A stretch of 64,000 nucleotides of DNA from Chloroflexota bacterium (GCA_016861025.1 BOKO01000015.1:77294-141293), one strand, 5' to 3'. Positions 27,167-37,533 are shown, numbered from the stretch's first letter. Notes: a model not told the origin generated them from the sequence alone. Numbers and translations: made by a program.

Positions 27167-28087
27167 ATGGCCGCTGAAAGCAAGAAACGAGGGCTTGGGC
27201 GCGGCCTCGGGGCCCTGATCATGGACACTGCACTCACACCGGCCGCCCCGGAGGTCGTCGCCCAGGCTGAGGCTGGTGGTGTACGGATGGTCGCCATCGA
27301 CCATCTCCTTCCAAACCCGCACCAACCGCGCGCCCACTTCGACCCAACTGCGCTGGAGGAGCTTGCCGCATCGATCCGCACACACGGCATCATTCAGCCA
27401 TTGGTTGTCACGGCGGCAGCCGATAAACCGGCGCATTTCTGGCTAGTTGCCGGCGAGCGTCGCTGGCGCGCTGCGCACATAGCTGGTCTGCGCGAAGTGC
27501 CTGTGATCGTGCGCGAAGCGACGCCACAGCAGCTCATGGAATGGGCATTGGTCGAGAATGTCCAACGCGCCGATCTGAATCCGCTTGAGGAGGCGACTGC
27601 GTTTCAGGCATTGATGACAGAGTTTGGCTTGACGCAGGCCGAAGTCGCCGAGCGCGTTGGCAAGAGCCGCCCCGCCATCGCCAACAGCGTGCGTCTGCTC
27701 AGCCTTCCGGTCGAAGCGCAACAGGCTGTGATCGACGGCCAGATTTCGGCGGGACATGCGCGTGCGCTGCTCGGGTTGCCCGACCAGGCGGCAATCCGCC
27801 GCGCCCTTCCCGAAGTGATCAAACGCGATTTATCGGTGCGCCAAACGGAAGCGCTTGTGCGGCGATTGTGCGCTCAGCCGTCTGAACCATCGCCCGCTCA
27901 GGAAACTACGAGTCCTGAACTGCAACAGCATCTACAATTTCTCGAAGACCGGTTTCGGTCGGCGCTGGGCACGAAAGTCAGCTTGAATCGCAACCCAGAC
28001 GGCGCAGGCAAATTGATCGTACATTTCTACAGCGATGAAGATCTGGAATCGATCTATCGGCTGATTGCGGGCGAGGAGCATGGCTGA
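27167..28087 (+). CDS. parB: Chromosome-partitioning protein ParB (Spo0J)
   Basis: 306 residues. Starts with the ParA-contacting KKRGLGRGLGALI peptide. The CTPase/ParB_N domain has the LLPNPHQPRAHFD opening and VAGERRWRAAHIAGL with the GERRxRA motif. A helix-turn-helix for parS lies around LTQAEVAERVGKSRPAIANSVRLL, and a C-terminal dimerisation domain ends the protein. RBS AAAGGGAG precedes the ATG. I saw no clear parS (TGTTTCACGTGAAACA-like) in the window. Its last 8 nt overlap the next gene. Confidence 0.95.
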   Translation: MAAESKKRGLGRGLGALIMDTALTPAAPEVVAQAEAGGVRMVAIDHLLPNPHQPRAHFDPTALEELAASIRTHGIIQPLVVTAAADKPAHFWLVAGERRWRAAHIAGLREVPVIVREATPQQLMEWALVENVQRADLNPLEEATAFQALMTEFGLTQAEVAERVGKSRPAIANSVRLLSLPVEAQQAVIDGQISAGHARALLGLPDQAAIRRALPEVIKRDLSVRQTEALVRRLCAQPSEPSPAQETTSPELQQHLQFLEDRFRSALGTKVSLNRNPDGAGKLIVHFYSDEDLESIYRLIAGEEHG

Positions 28088-29165
28088 CGCGCCTCCGCCG
28101 CGGCTGGCGACGCGCAAAATCGATGACCGTTCGGTCGGATTCCTGGTCGCCGGCGCCAGCCATGTGTTGACGCATTGGATGCACCAGGCGATTTGGGGAC
28201 AACCGCCGGCAGTCGGCGGGCGCGATGTTGCCGGCGCCTATGTTGCCGCGTTGTACAGCCACAATGCTCGTTTTGCACGACGTTTCGCCGACGCACACGG
28301 CATTGTTCACGCTGGCGATGATCTGGCGGCGTTGCTCAACCGCCGCGAAATTCGCTGCGTTTATGTAGGCAATCACCCCCGCCACCATGCCGAGACAGTG
28401 CATGCTGCACTGCTGGCCGGCAAGCATGTGTTATGTGAACCGCCCATCAGCGATAGCCTGGAAGAATGTCAGGAACTCGAACAGATGGCGCATCATCGCG
28501 GGCTGGTGCTGGCGGCAAACTATGTCTGGCGCTCCACCGGCGTGGTGCGCCGTCTGCGCGAAATGCTCCACGCCGACGCCATCGGTGAAGTGCTGGGAGC
28601 GCGCATCGACAACTTGCTGCCTTTGCCGCTTGACCGGCAAACGTGGCGCATCCAACAGCCATTTGGCGGCGTGCTTTGGGACAGGCTGTTGCATGACGCC
28701 GATCTGCTGACCTTTCTGTTTCTCAACCAACCTGCGGAGATTCAGTCGCACAGCCTGCAAACGCTGCTCGGAAGCGAGTGCGAGGAGGACGTGCTGCACA
28801 CGATTTGGCTGCGCGGCGGATTGCCTGCCATCGTACACGACTCGTTTGCACTGCCCCATGCGCCGGTGAGCATCATCATCTACGGCGGCGCCGGCAGCCT
28901 GCACGCCGTACATTGTGAACCGGGCAACAGGCAGAGTCAGCTCATCGTGAACCGCGGAGAGCAGCAGCGAGCAGTTGACATTGATGTCATCGATCCATAT
29001 CGCGCCAGTGTTGCACGCTTTCTCGCTGCGATTCGTTTGGGAGAGACGCCGCTTGCGACGCCGCTTGACGATCAGAGCGCCGTTGCCTGTGTGTTGGCGG
29101 CCCAGCAGTCGTTGCAGCAAAAACAACAGATTTTCGTGAAACAAATTCGACATAGAGTTACGTAA
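28080..29165 (+). CDS. Gfo/Idh/MocA-family oxidoreductase
   Basis: 361 residues. N-terminal Rossmann-type part (RSVGFLVAGASHVLTHWMHQAIWG, VAALYSHNARFARRFADAHG, CVYVGNHPRHHAETVHAALLAGKHVLCEPP) and a C-terminal beta-sheet domain with VLWDRLLHDADLLTFLF. In most family members the segment after HVLCEKP contains a catalytic Lys; here it is CEPP, with Pro in its place. The glycine-rich loop is also atypical (GASHV), so NAD(P) oxidoreductase activity may be altered. The ATG overlaps parB by 8 nt, so it is translationally coupled to parB. Substrate unknown. Confidence 0.7.
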   Translation: MADAPPPRLATRKIDDRSVGFLVAGASHVLTHWMHQAIWGQPPAVGGRDVAGAYVAALYSHNARFARRFADAHGIVHAGDDLAALLNRREIRCVYVGNHPRHHAETVHAALLAGKHVLCEPPISDSLEECQELEQMAHHRGLVLAANYVWRSTGVVRRLREMLHADAIGEVLGARIDNLLPLPLDRQTWRIQQPFGGVLWDRLLHDADLLTFLFLNQPAEIQSHSLQTLLGSECEEDVLHTIWLRGGLPAIVHDSFALPHAPVSIIIYGGAGSLHAVHCEPGNRQSQLIVNRGEQQRAVDIDVIDPYRASVARFLAAIRLGETPLATPLDDQSAVACVLAAQQSLQQKQQIFVKQIRHRVT

Positions 29166-29179
29166 ACTATTACAGCAGA

Positions 29180-29229
29180 TTGATCCTTACAAGAGACTGT
29201 GCTAAGATTGCAAAAGCTTGACGCAATCT
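29180..29229 (+). promoter_or_regulatory. Promoter with overlapping inverted repeat upstream of the CarH-like gene
   Basis: TTGATC (29180-29185), 17 bp, TAAGAT (29203-29208). An inverted repeat AGATTGC (29205-29211) / GCAATCT (29223-29229) overlaps the -10 and the expected start (about 29215). A regulator bound there would block transcription, a layout that fits autoregulation by the CarH-like protein downstream. Confidence 0.5.
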
Positions 29230-29303
29230 ATCGACTGGATTTGTGTGTGCTCCAAATGCAAGCAACCAACGGGTGAGAACAAACGTGCAATGAAACAAGG
29301 TGG

Positions 29304-30332
29304 ATGGGCGCCGTGGTCACGACAATTCGGCTAAACGAGTACTCAACTACACCTCTGTACAATATCAAAGCGGTCGTACAATCAACAAGCATCAGTCCGA
29401 GCACATTGCGCGCCTGGGAGCGTCGTTACAATATGTGCCAGCCGCAGAGATCGGAGAGCGGCTATCGACTTTACTCTGACCGCGACGTGGCGATCATTCG
29501 CTGGCTTAAGGCGCAAGTGGATGCTGGCATGTCTATCAGCCAGGCGGTTTCATGGCTGCAATCGATCATCGAACAGTCGCCGTCTGATGAACAGGCTGCG
29601 CTACCTGATCCAAACGGACGCGTGCTGGAGACGCCAAGCATTGTGGCGCCCACGCGCCTCGACCTTGAGAATTTTGCCAATTTGCAAGAACAATTGCTGT
29701 ACGCGTTGCTTAACTACCAAGAAGATGAAGCTGAGGCGACGTTGGCGCGCTCCTTTGCGCTTTACCCGGTCGAGCATGTCGGCGAACACATCATCATGCA
29801 GGTGCTCGTGGAGATCGGCGAACGCTGGCATCGCGGCGAGCTGAGCATCACACGCGAGCACTATGCGACCAATTATTTGATTCAGCGGCTGGCTGCAATT
29901 TTGCGCGCCGTCCCGAATGTAACCACCCGACCGCTGATTTGGGTGGGCTGTGCACCCGGTGAATTGCATGAAATCGGCGCTCTGCTTCTGTCGATTTATT
30001 TACGCCGCGCCGGCTACACAGTTCGCTATCTTGGACAAAACCTGTCGGCCGACGATCTGGTGGAAGAAGTGCGGGCGGTCAGACCTGACATGGTGCTGTT
30101 CAGCGCCACCACCATCGATGCTGCGAAAAATCTGCGCCCACTGTGTGAGTTGCTGGCCAGCATCGAATCGCCTCGACCGATCATTGGCTATGGTGGGCGA
30201 GCGTTCAATGTCCGCCCCGAACTGCGCAATGAAATTGCCGGCGTCTATTTGGGCGAAACGGCCGTGGAGGCCGTTGAGGGCATCCGCGAGCTACTTTCTG
30301 AACATCCGCGCCGCGGTGTCCACAACTCGTAA
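29304..30332 (+). CDS. CarH/LitR-like MerR regulator with B12-binding domain (candidate photoreceptor)
   Basis: 342 residues. An N-terminal MerR winged helix (about 15-85: YNIKAVVQSTSISPSTLRAWERRYNMCQPQRSESGYRLYSDRD) is followed by a helical bundle and a cobalamin domain. The CarH light-sensing pattern W-x9-E-H is present (WHRGELSITREHYATNYL), and the B12 domain has the E-x-H-x-x-G motif (GELHEIGALLL). In CarH, adenosylcobalamin-bound tetramers repress carotenoid genes in the dark and fall apart in light. The next gene is a polyprenyl-synthase homologue, which fits an isoprenoid target. An inverted repeat overlaps the promoter. Confidence 0.85.
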   Translation: MGAVVTTIRLNEYSTTPLYNIKAVVQSTSISPSTLRAWERRYNMCQPQRSESGYRLYSDRDVAIIRWLKAQVDAGMSISQAVSWLQSIIEQSPSDEQAALPDPNGRVLETPSIVAPTRLDLENFANLQEQLLYALLNYQEDEAEATLARSFALYPVEHVGEHIIMQVLVEIGERWHRGELSITREHYATNYLIQRLAAILRAVPNVTTRPLIWVGCAPGELHEIGALLLSIYLRRAGYTVRYLGQNLSADDLVEEVRAVRPDMVLFSATTIDAAKNLRPLCELLASIESPRPIIGYGGRAFNVRPELRNEIAGVYLGETAVEAVEGIRELLSEHPRRGVHNS

Positions 30333-30369
30333 TTTCAAAAACGGACTCTAAACACAAGACTCACCTATC

Positions 30370-31092
30370 ATGAACCCAACCGCCCGCCAGCAGTTCGAGA
30401 CAGAGCTTGCACAGGTGGAGCAACGCATCGACGAAGAGATCGCCGGTCTGTTTCCGCCCTTCAGCCAGATGGTGACAGCGCAACTGCAACACAGTCGTCC
30501 GTTGCTGCGCGCTGCCGTCGTGCTTGCCGCCGGCGTGGCCGCAGAGGATCATGAGACGCTGCGCGAACAACGCATCAACCTGGCAGCCGCTTTGGAAATG
30601 TTGCACCTCGCCATCAACGTGCACATCGTTCTAGGCGGAACAGTCGGGGGGGACGCGCCCAATTCGTCGCTGCTTGGCAGCACGATCCTGGCCGGCGACT
30701 ACTGCTTCAGCCGCTCCGCCAGCCTGGCCGTGCGCACAGGCGATCAACAGGTGGTGGAGATCTTCTCGAATGCACTCAAACGGGTGAGCGAAGGACATCT
30801 GCGCCGTCTGTTCGATCCTGCCGGCGAGTCATATCATGAGGATCGCGAACTCTATCTCGCAGGTGTTGAGGCGGCGACAAAGTTGGCGCGCTGGCCCACA
30901 TCGGCGCGGAGCCAGGCGCTTCAGTTCGCCGAAGCGCTCGCTAACCAGACAGTATCTACAGTATCTGGCGTGAGAGCCTCGCAACCAATGCACCAAGAAG
31001 AACTTCAACGCAATTTATCTCTCGAACAGAGCGATCGATGGTTTGCTTTCCTGAATTGGCAGGCAACGCAGCTATCGACACAGCAGCCTTAA
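30370..31092 (+). CDS. Degenerate polyprenyl synthetase homologue lacking DDxxD
   Basis: 240 residues, shorter than the usual 320. The opening (RPLLRAAVVLAAGVAA, then AAALEMLHLAINVHIVLGG) follows the fold of trans-isoprenyl diphosphate synthases up to helix D. However, the first aspartate-rich motif, normally DDxxD after this helix, is replaced by a Gly/Ala-rich segment (VHIVLGGTVGG), and the second DDxxD is absent. The AGDYCFSRSASLAVRTGD segment corresponds to the GD-x-L-x-S-A helix. It probably has no prenyltransferase activity by itself and may be a non-catalytic subunit or a regulator. It starts 37 nt after the CarH-like gene, so the two are probably co-transcribed. Confidence 0.6.
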   Translation: MNPTARQQFETELAQVEQRIDEEIAGLFPPFSQMVTAQLQHSRPLLRAAVVLAAGVAAEDHETLREQRINLAAALEMLHLAINVHIVLGGTVGGDAPNSSLLGSTILAGDYCFSRSASLAVRTGDQQVVEIFSNALKRVSEGHLRRLFDPAGESYHEDRELYLAGVEAATKLARWPTSARSQALQFAEALANQTVSTVSGVRASQPMHQEELQRNLSLEQSDRWFAFLNWQATQLSTQQP

Positions 31093-31377
31093 CGCTCAGT
31101 CGTTGCACAGGTTTTGTTCAGTCATCCCTAAACAAAGTGCGATAGCGTGACGCCCCAGCCTCGCGTGACGCGCCCTTTCTTGCCAGAGCCGCAACTGCTA
31201 ACAGATCGCAAACAAATTTCCAATTTCAATTTAATCTTGGTGATCTATGGTTGAGTCTGATGAAGCATGAAGCAGGGTTTCAAGACTGGAATTCTCAGCG
31301 TCCAGAGGGTCATTATAAGACGCATAGTGATTTAGGCCTGCAACACTTACGGGTTGAGCATCTGCGCATTTCCCCAC

Positions 31378-31489
31378 AAAGCCGTGGCGAATCAGTAGCG
31401 TGCGACTAAAGCATCATTCTGGCAGCTTGGACGGCTTTATTTCATCTTTTAATTCCGATTACACAAAGAATGAGAAAACTCTCATTTTT
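31378..31489 (+). terminator. Two hairpins in the gene-free stretch 31093-31688
   Basis: A 600-bp gap with no supportable gene. It contains an 8-bp long-range stem AAAGCCGT (31378-31385) with ACGGCTTT (31431-31438) followed by a T-rich tract, then a compact hairpin ATGAGA (31470-31475) / TCTCAT (31480-31485) with four T residues. The second looks like an intrinsic terminator. They would end the polyprenyl-gene transcript or a small RNA. Confidence 0.4.
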
Positions 31490-31510
31490 GGGGGCTAGAC
31501 AAAAGCCCAG

Positions 31511-31544
<34 letters not shown>

Positions 31545-31588
31545 GATTTCTCGTTTGACGAAAGCATGACAACGCCAAAGAAAACAGG

Positions 31589-31618
31589 TTGTCTAGCAAA
31601 CGTCAAGTCAGATATAGA
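31589..31618 (+). promoter_or_regulatory. Predicted promoter of the Crp/Fnr-family gene
   Basis: TTGTCT (31589-31594), 18-bp spacer, TATAGA (31613-31618). It is about 75 bp upstream of the ATG at 31695 and is the best -35/-10 pair in this gap. Confidence 0.45.
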
Positions 31619-31694
31619 CAAAACATTCTAATGCGAGTCAACGACTGGAACACCGGTGCATTAGGCAAAAGTAAGCAATAAGGAATAATTGATT

Positions 31695-32432
31695 ATGAAA
31701 ACCAGTCTGCGTGAGCTTCAAAACTTACAACTAGGCGCCCAGAACGTTGTTAATACGCCCGTTGCAACCGGCTTGCGTGTCAACAGCGTCCCACAAATGC
31801 TGACGGCATTGCGAGAAGAAGATCCTGCATTTGATAAGGTTGTTAGCACCCAGCGCATTGAGCGTGGTCAACTCATCGCTTCGCCGGAAGCAATGGCTTC
31901 GCGCATGTACGTACTAATGAGCGGCAAAGCCAATCTGCTCTGCACGAACAATGAGGGGCGCCGTCTGGTGATTGCATCGTTGGAGCCGGGCGCAATTTTT
32001 GGCGAAGGCGCTCTAAGCGGGGCAATCGATCCCAATGTGTTTGCCGAAGCCGCTGAAGACTGCATCGTTTGGGTGATTCCAAAAAGTGAAGCCCGCAACA
32101 TGACGATGCAATATCCGATTCTCGGTTGGGGCATGCTTCAGACGTATGGGATGCGCCTGATGCAGGTCGAGAACAGCCTGGAGGATGTCGCCTACAAAAA
32201 ATTGCCCGAACGGCTGGCTGCACTTCTCATCGAACTTGATCGCGATGGCAGCGGCGTCATTAAGGGCGTCAGTCATCAGGCGTTAGCTGATCGCCTGGGC
32301 ACCTATCGTGAGACGGTCAGCGCCATCTTACGCGATTTCAAACGTCAAGGGTTGGTCGAATTGGGATACCGCCGCATCCGTATCGTCGATGCTGAAACGC
32401 TTCGCGATGTTGGCGGCCTTTGGGAATGGTGA
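31695..32432 (+). CDS. Crp/Fnr-family transcriptional regulator
   Basis: 245 residues. A cyclic-nucleotide-binding-type beta-roll (about 40-145: ASRMYVLMSGKANLL, RRLVIASLEPGAIFGEGALSG) is followed by a long dimer helix and a C-terminal Crp-type HTH (GVSHQALADRLGTYRETVSAILRDFKRQGLVEL). The phosphate-binding cassette is atypical: after GEGAL no Arg follows at the usual place, so cAMP binding in the classical way is doubtful. There is no Cys cluster for an Fe-S cofactor. Targets unknown. Ends in a strong terminator, so it is monocistronic. A TTG at 31689 is a less likely start. Confidence 0.85.
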   Translation: MKTSLRELQNLQLGAQNVVNTPVATGLRVNSVPQMLTALREEDPAFDKVVSTQRIERGQLIASPEAMASRMYVLMSGKANLLCTNNEGRRLVIASLEPGAIFGEGALSGAIDPNVFAEAAEDCIVWVIPKSEARNMTMQYPILGWGMLQTYGMRLMQVENSLEDVAYKKLPERLAALLIELDRDGSGVIKGVSHQALADRLGTYRETVSAILRDFKRQGLVELGYRRIRIVDAETLRDVGGLWEW

Positions 32433-32481
32433 TCGTCTTCAACCGCAACACCCGATCTCTTGATCCGCAACCGATAGCTTC

Positions 32482-32525
32482 GGTGGGAATTACAACTTCG
32501 CGTAATTCCCACCTTTTTCGTTTTT
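32482..32525 (+). terminator. Strong intrinsic terminator after the Crp/Fnr gene
   Basis: Perfect 12-bp stem GGTGGGAATTAC (32482-32493) with 32502-32513, 8-nt loop, followed by TTTTTCGTTTTT. Confidence 0.9.
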
Positions 32526-32569
32526 GACGACGATTCATAATCACTGGTAAAATTAACTTTTTAGATGAG

Positions 32570-32598
32570 TTGACGTTAGGCTGTTCTGCTGCTATAAT
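32570..32598 (+). promoter_or_regulatory. Promoter of rho
   Basis: TTGACG (32570-32575), 17-bp spacer, perfect TATAAT (32593-32598). Predicted start near 32605, leaving a leader of about 360 nt before rho. Confidence 0.7.
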
Positions 32599-32604
32599 AA
32601 TTTA

Positions 32605-32967
32605 GCACTTTGGGAAAATCACCGGTTGGATTTTCCTGACTTCCCTGACTGTTTTTCCCAAGTCGTCTGCATTGCCAGCCGTCCACAAGGAAAGATTACG
32701 ATCACTCCCACCAGTAGACAGCGCTGCTGTGTGAATAGTTTAATCACGCAAACACATACTTCTTGATTTGATGGTCTGGCGGCAAAATCGCTCGCCTGAT
32801 GACTTGCTGACACAGACTCGATGCAAACTCCAGAAGGTATTCGGCCGCTGAGACAAACCGCCAGCGCATAACACAAACATCGACCCATCACTCACATTAT
32901 CGCTAGACAATCTCTTTTTCGGGCGAGATCGCCCGCACAATTACTTATACTAGAAGGATGATAGGAT
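32605..32967 (+). promoter_or_regulatory. Long rho leader with two mutually exclusive hairpins
   Basis: The first 60 nt can fold in two ways. GGAAAATC (32613-32620) pairs perfectly with GATTTTCC (32629-32636), or TTGGGAAAA (32610-32618) pairs with TTTTCCCAA (32653-32661). Both use the same 5' strand, so only one can form. Such exclusive pairs are typical of leader-mediated control. Nothing else recognisable occurs before the RBS AAGGA. In E. coli rho is autoregulated in its leader; a similar role here is inference. Confidence 0.45.
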
Positions 32968-34245
32968 ATGCTGGATACAAGCATTCCCCTGGATCAAATG
33001 ACGATCGGACAATTAGAAGAATTGAACCTTGACGAGCTGCGCGAAATTGCGCGCGCAGCCAACGTCACCGGATATACACGGCTGAAAAAGTATGACCTGA
33101 TTATGCGCCTGCTGCGCGCCAGCGCTGAACAGGCGGGCTATATCTTTGGCGGCGGCATTTTGGAGATTGTTCAAGACAATATCGGCTTCCTGCGCAGCGA
33201 CCATCTGCTGCCAGGGCCGGAGGATGTCTATGTCAGCCAAAGCCAGATTCGCCGCTTTGGTCTGCGCACAGGCGATCTGATCATCGGACAGGTGCGTCCT
33301 CCTAAAGAGACGGAGAAATATCATGGACTGCTCAAAGTGGAAGCAGTCAATGGTCTTGACCCTGAAGAAGCCAAAAAGCGCCCCGTCTTTGAAAAGATGA
33401 CGCCGATCTTTCCGAACGAACAAATTCTGCTCGAAACTCGGCCCAACGTCATCTCAACGCGCATGATCGACCTGCTCTCACCGATCGGGCGTGGGCAGCG
33501 CGGTCTGATCGTCAGCCCGCCCAAAGCAGGCAAGACAACCGTGCTCAAGCGCATCGCCAACGGCATCACCACCAATTACAAAGATATTCATCTCATGGTT
33601 GTGCTCATCGGTGAGCGCCCGGAAGAGGTGACTGACATGGATCGCTCGGTCGAAGCGGAGGTCGTCAGCAGCACCTTCGACGAGCCGGTGCAAAACCATG
33701 TGCGCGTGGCGGAGATGGCGCTCGAACGCGCCAAACGCCTGGTGGAGGGTGGACGCGATGTCGTGATTTTGCTCGACAGCATTACGCGCCTTTCGCGTGC
33801 ATATAACCTCACTGTACCGCCTTCTGGCCGCACATTGTCGGGCGGCATCGACCCGGCGGCGCTCTATCCGCCCAAACATTTCTTTGGCGCCGCTCGCAAT
33901 CTTGAAGAAGGCGGCAGCCTGACGATCATTGCCACCTGTCTGGTCGACACCGGCAGCCGCATGGACGACGTCATCTATGAAGAGTTCAAAGGCACCGGCA
34001 ACATGGAACTCCACCTCAGCCGCAAACTGGCGGAGCGGCGCATCTTCCCGGCGTTCGACATCGAGCGCAGCGGCACACGCGCCGAGGAAAAACTGCTCGA
34101 CGCCGAAACGCTCTCGAAAGTCTATACGCTGCGGCGCATGATCGACGCCATGGGCGGCGGCAGCGAGGCGATCCTGCCGATCATTGAACGCATGAGCCGC
34201 ACGCGTGACAACCGCGAGTTCCTCGACACGCTCACGAAACGATAG
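32968..34245 (+). CDS. rho: Transcription termination factor Rho
   Basis: 425 residues. N-terminal Rho_N (SAP-like) helices ([36 protein letters not shown]), the RNA-binding cold-shock-like domain ([15 protein letters not shown] with [16 protein letters not shown]), and the RecA-type ATPase core: Walker [26 protein letters not shown], Walker [18 protein letters not shown]-loop and R-loop region [26 protein letters not shown], and [23 protein letters not shown]. Length fits. No insertion or prion-like domain is present. Followed by its own intrinsic terminator. Confidence 0.96.
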   Translation: MLDTSIPLDQMTIGQLEELNLDELREIARAANVTGYTRLKKYDLIMRLLRASAEQAGYIFGGGILEIVQDNIGFLRSDHLLPGPEDVYVSQSQIRRFGLRTGDLIIGQVRPPKETEKYHGLLKVEAVNGLDPEEAKKRPVFEKMTPIFPNEQILLETRPNVISTRMIDLLSPIGRGQRGLIVSPPKAGKTTVLKRIANGITTNYKDIHLMVVLIGERPEEVTDMDRSVEAEVVSSTFDEPVQNHVRVAEMALERAKRLVEGGRDVVILLDSITRLSRAYNLTVPPSGRTLSGGIDPAALYPPKHFFGAARNLEEGGSLTIIATCLVDTGSRMDDVIYEEFKGTGNMELHLSRKLAERRIFPAFDIERSGTRAEEKLLDAETLSKVYTLRRMIDAMGGGSEAILPIIERMSRTRDNREFLDTLTKR

Positions 34246-34286
34246 TCGATCAAGCTTTTCCTTCCTACGCAAAACCTACGATTGGG

Positions 34287-34325
34287 CGACGATCCCTGCA
34301 CAATGTGGCGGGATCGTCGTTTTTT
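34287..34325 (+). terminator. Intrinsic terminator after rho
   Basis: Perfect 10-bp stem CGACGATCCC (34287-34296) with 34310-34319, 13-nt loop, then six T residues. Confidence 0.9.
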
Positions 34326-34350
34326 GAGGGCGTCAAAGGCTTTCAACCAC

Positions 34351-34379
34351 TTGGCAAGCCATCCACAAGATGCTAAAAT
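34351..34379 (+). promoter_or_regulatory. Promoter of the LysM-M23 gene
   Basis: TTGGCA (34351-34356), 17-bp spacer, TAAAAT (34374-34379). About 100 nt of leader precede the ATG at 34489. Confidence 0.5.
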
Positions 34380-34488
34380 CAGCGATTGTCATGGTTGATT
34401 TGGTTTCTGCCAGGATGTTTTCGGGCTATGAGCATTGTTACAGCAGCTTACGCCCTATCCAAACCTGACGATCTGGAGACTTTAGTGT

Positions 34489-35811
34489 ATGACAAGTGAA
34501 GCCAATACTCATTTTGGCAAGACCCAGTCGGGGAACGCCAGGCTCCACCACATTGAGCTGCACGGCAAACAAGACTTACTCCCCATTCAAAGTCAAGAGT
34601 ACATCCCGACTTCTTCTCCTCGTTCATCAAACCTAATTTCAACAAATCTGGATCGGGCGACCGGCGCCGGATATGCGGCAATGCAGCCTGTGCAGAGCGC
34701 GCATTTTGGTCGAATAGGCGTGATCGATCAGGTGTTGCAGAGCGCCGCCGATCAAATGCAGCGCGTGCTGGCCGATCAGGTCACGCCGTTGCGATTGGCC
34801 GGCCATCTTGCAGTCTTGATGATAGCGGCGGTCGTGCTGATTCTTAGTCAGGTGTCGATTCCAGAATGGGATTTAAGTCTCGAGGCGACCCCTGTTGCGG
34901 TGACAGGCAGCTTTGCGGAGGCGTCGACGCAGAATCGCTACGGAGCTTTGGATGCGGCGGCCCAACTTGGCAGCGATTCATTGAAGCCCAATACGGTGCT
35001 CAATTTTGTTGATCGGTCACCCAAGAATGTCACACAAGAGAACTCTCGCCCCGAAGTGTTCTACTACTCCGTCAAGGCAGGCGACACTGTGCTGGGGATT
35101 GCAAAACGCTTCGGGCTGCAGCCGGAAACGCTCATGTGGTCAAACTCCTTCATCGAACAAAACCCAGATCGATTGAAAATTGGCGACCAGGTGCGCATTC
35201 TGCCTGTCGATGGCGTGTTACACGTGGTCAAGCGCGGCGACACACTCTCCGGCATCGCCAGCAAATATGAAACTGATATGCAATCGATCGTACAGTACGC
35301 CGCTAATGGCATGACAAGCGTCAACGACCCGCTGCCGATCGGCAAAGAGATCGTGGTGCCGGGCGGCACGAAGCCTTATGTGGCGCCCACTGTCGGCAAC
35401 GCCTCGACGGCTTATTCGGTGGCGCGACCGGCGGGCGCCCTGGCGGGTTCGGGCAACTTTAGTTGGCCTGCCGCTGGCTACATCAGCCAGGGCTACTGGC
35501 GCGGCCATCCGGCGATCGACATTGCAGGCTGGCTTGGCGCACCGGTCACGGCGGCTGACTCCGGTTACGTTGTGTTGGCTGGCGGTGGTTGGAACGGCGG
35601 CTATGGCAACTATGTCATCATCGACCATGGCAACGGCTTCACAACCCTCTACGCTCACCTGAACTCGATCTTCGTCAAGCCGGGTGAAACGGTCAGCCGC
35701 GGGCAGCAGGTTGGCACAATGGGCAACACCGGCAACAGCACCGGCGCCCATCTCCATCTTGAGATACGCTATAACGGCGTGCCCTACAATCCGGCGAACT
35801 ATCTCAAGTAA
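34489..35811 (+). CDS. LysM-domain M23 metallopeptidase
   Basis: 440 residues. A hydrophilic cytoplasmic N-terminus of about 105 residues is followed by one membrane helix (LAGHLAVLMIAAVVLILSQV). Two LysM domains come next (about 187-235: YSVKAGDTVLGIAKRFGLQPETLMWSN; 240-288: HVVKRGDTLSGIASKYETDM). The C-terminal M23 domain (about 325-440) has the zinc ligands in HPAIDIAG (H..D), and HLHLEIRYNG. A single-pass, peptidoglycan-binding endopeptidase for cell-wall remodelling. GGAG lies 10 nt before the ATG. The unusually long cytoplasmic tail is of unknown role. Ends in a bidirectional terminator shared with fumC. Confidence 0.9.
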   Translation: MTSEANTHFGKTQSGNARLHHIELHGKQDLLPIQSQEYIPTSSPRSSNLISTNLDRATGAGYAAMQPVQSAHFGRIGVIDQVLQSAADQMQRVLADQVTPLRLAGHLAVLMIAAVVLILSQVSIPEWDLSLEATPVAVTGSFAEASTQNRYGALDAAAQLGSDSLKPNTVLNFVDRSPKNVTQENSRPEVFYYSVKAGDTVLGIAKRFGLQPETLMWSNSFIEQNPDRLKIGDQVRILPVDGVLHVVKRGDTLSGIASKYETDMQSIVQYAANGMTSVNDPLPIGKEIVVPGGTKPYVAPTVGNASTAYSVARPAGALAGSGNFSWPAAGYISQGYWRGHPAIDIAGWLGAPVTAADSGYVVLAGGGWNGGYGNYVIIDHGNGFTTLYAHLNSIFVKPGETVSRGQQVGTMGNTGNSTGAHLHLEIRYNGVPYNPANYLK

Positions 35812-35827
35812 TTTCAGCGAGTGATAA

Positions 35828-35862
35828 AAAAAAGCCGCACCAATTTCTGGTGCGGCTTTTTT
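35828..35862. terminator. Bidirectional terminator between the M23 gene and fumC
   Basis: Perfect 15-bp stem (AAAAAAGCCGCACCA, 35828-35842, with 35848-35862) and a 5-nt loop, with T-run on one strand and A-run on the other. It serves both convergent genes. Confidence 0.92.
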
Positions 35863-35883
35863 AGTTCGTCTATCACAACCCTT

Positions 35884-35905
35884 CAGAAAGCTCCGAAGCT
35901 TTCTG
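35884..35905. repeat. 22-nt hairpin related to the one at 1052
   Basis: Perfect 9-bp stem CAGAAAGCT (35884-35892) / AGCTTTCTG (35897-35905) with a 4-nt loop, between the terminator and the fumC stop. On the fumC strand it is the first structure after the stop codon but lacks a T-run. Confidence 0.4.
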
Positions 35906-35921
35906 GATGATGATCACAACA

Positions 35922-37328
<1,407 letters not shown>

Positions 37329-37386
37329 AAATATGCTCCTTATTCGTTTCAAATTGTTGTGAGAGTCACAAAATTTATTGCGGATG

Positions 37387-37414
37387 GGTGTAGCGAAAGC
37401 TGATCTGCTACACC
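37387..37414. other. Hairpin in the fumC / response-regulator divergent region
   Basis: Perfect 8-bp inverted repeat GGTGTAGC / GCTACACC with a 12-bp centre. It lies about 60 bp upstream of fumC and about 90 bp upstream of the response-regulator promoter. Possible operator or 5' leader hairpin of fumC. Confidence 0.35.
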
Positions 37415-37504
37415 TACAATTTGCCGTATCATCACCGTCTTGATTGTAACATCCATCACAAGACAACCAGAAAAGCGACGACAGTCGGGCAACGTCCAAA
37501 CGAT

Positions 37505-37533
37505 TTGACACCCGGTTTACGCTTGTTTACAAT
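37505..37533 (+). promoter_or_regulatory. Promoter of the two-component system
   Basis: TTGACA (37505-37510), 17-bp spacer, TACAAT (37528-37533). Same hexamers and spacing as the promoter at 18077-18105. About 40 nt of leader precede the ATG at 37578. Confidence 0.7.

Noticed and set aside
26237..28079. parS sites near parA/parB
   Set aside because: No convincing TGTTTCACGTGAAACA-like sequence was seen on reading; a motif scan of the whole genome would be needed.
30370..31092. Calling this a functional polyprenyl diphosphate synthase
   Set aside because: Both aspartate-rich motifs are missing, so an active enzyme is not supported.
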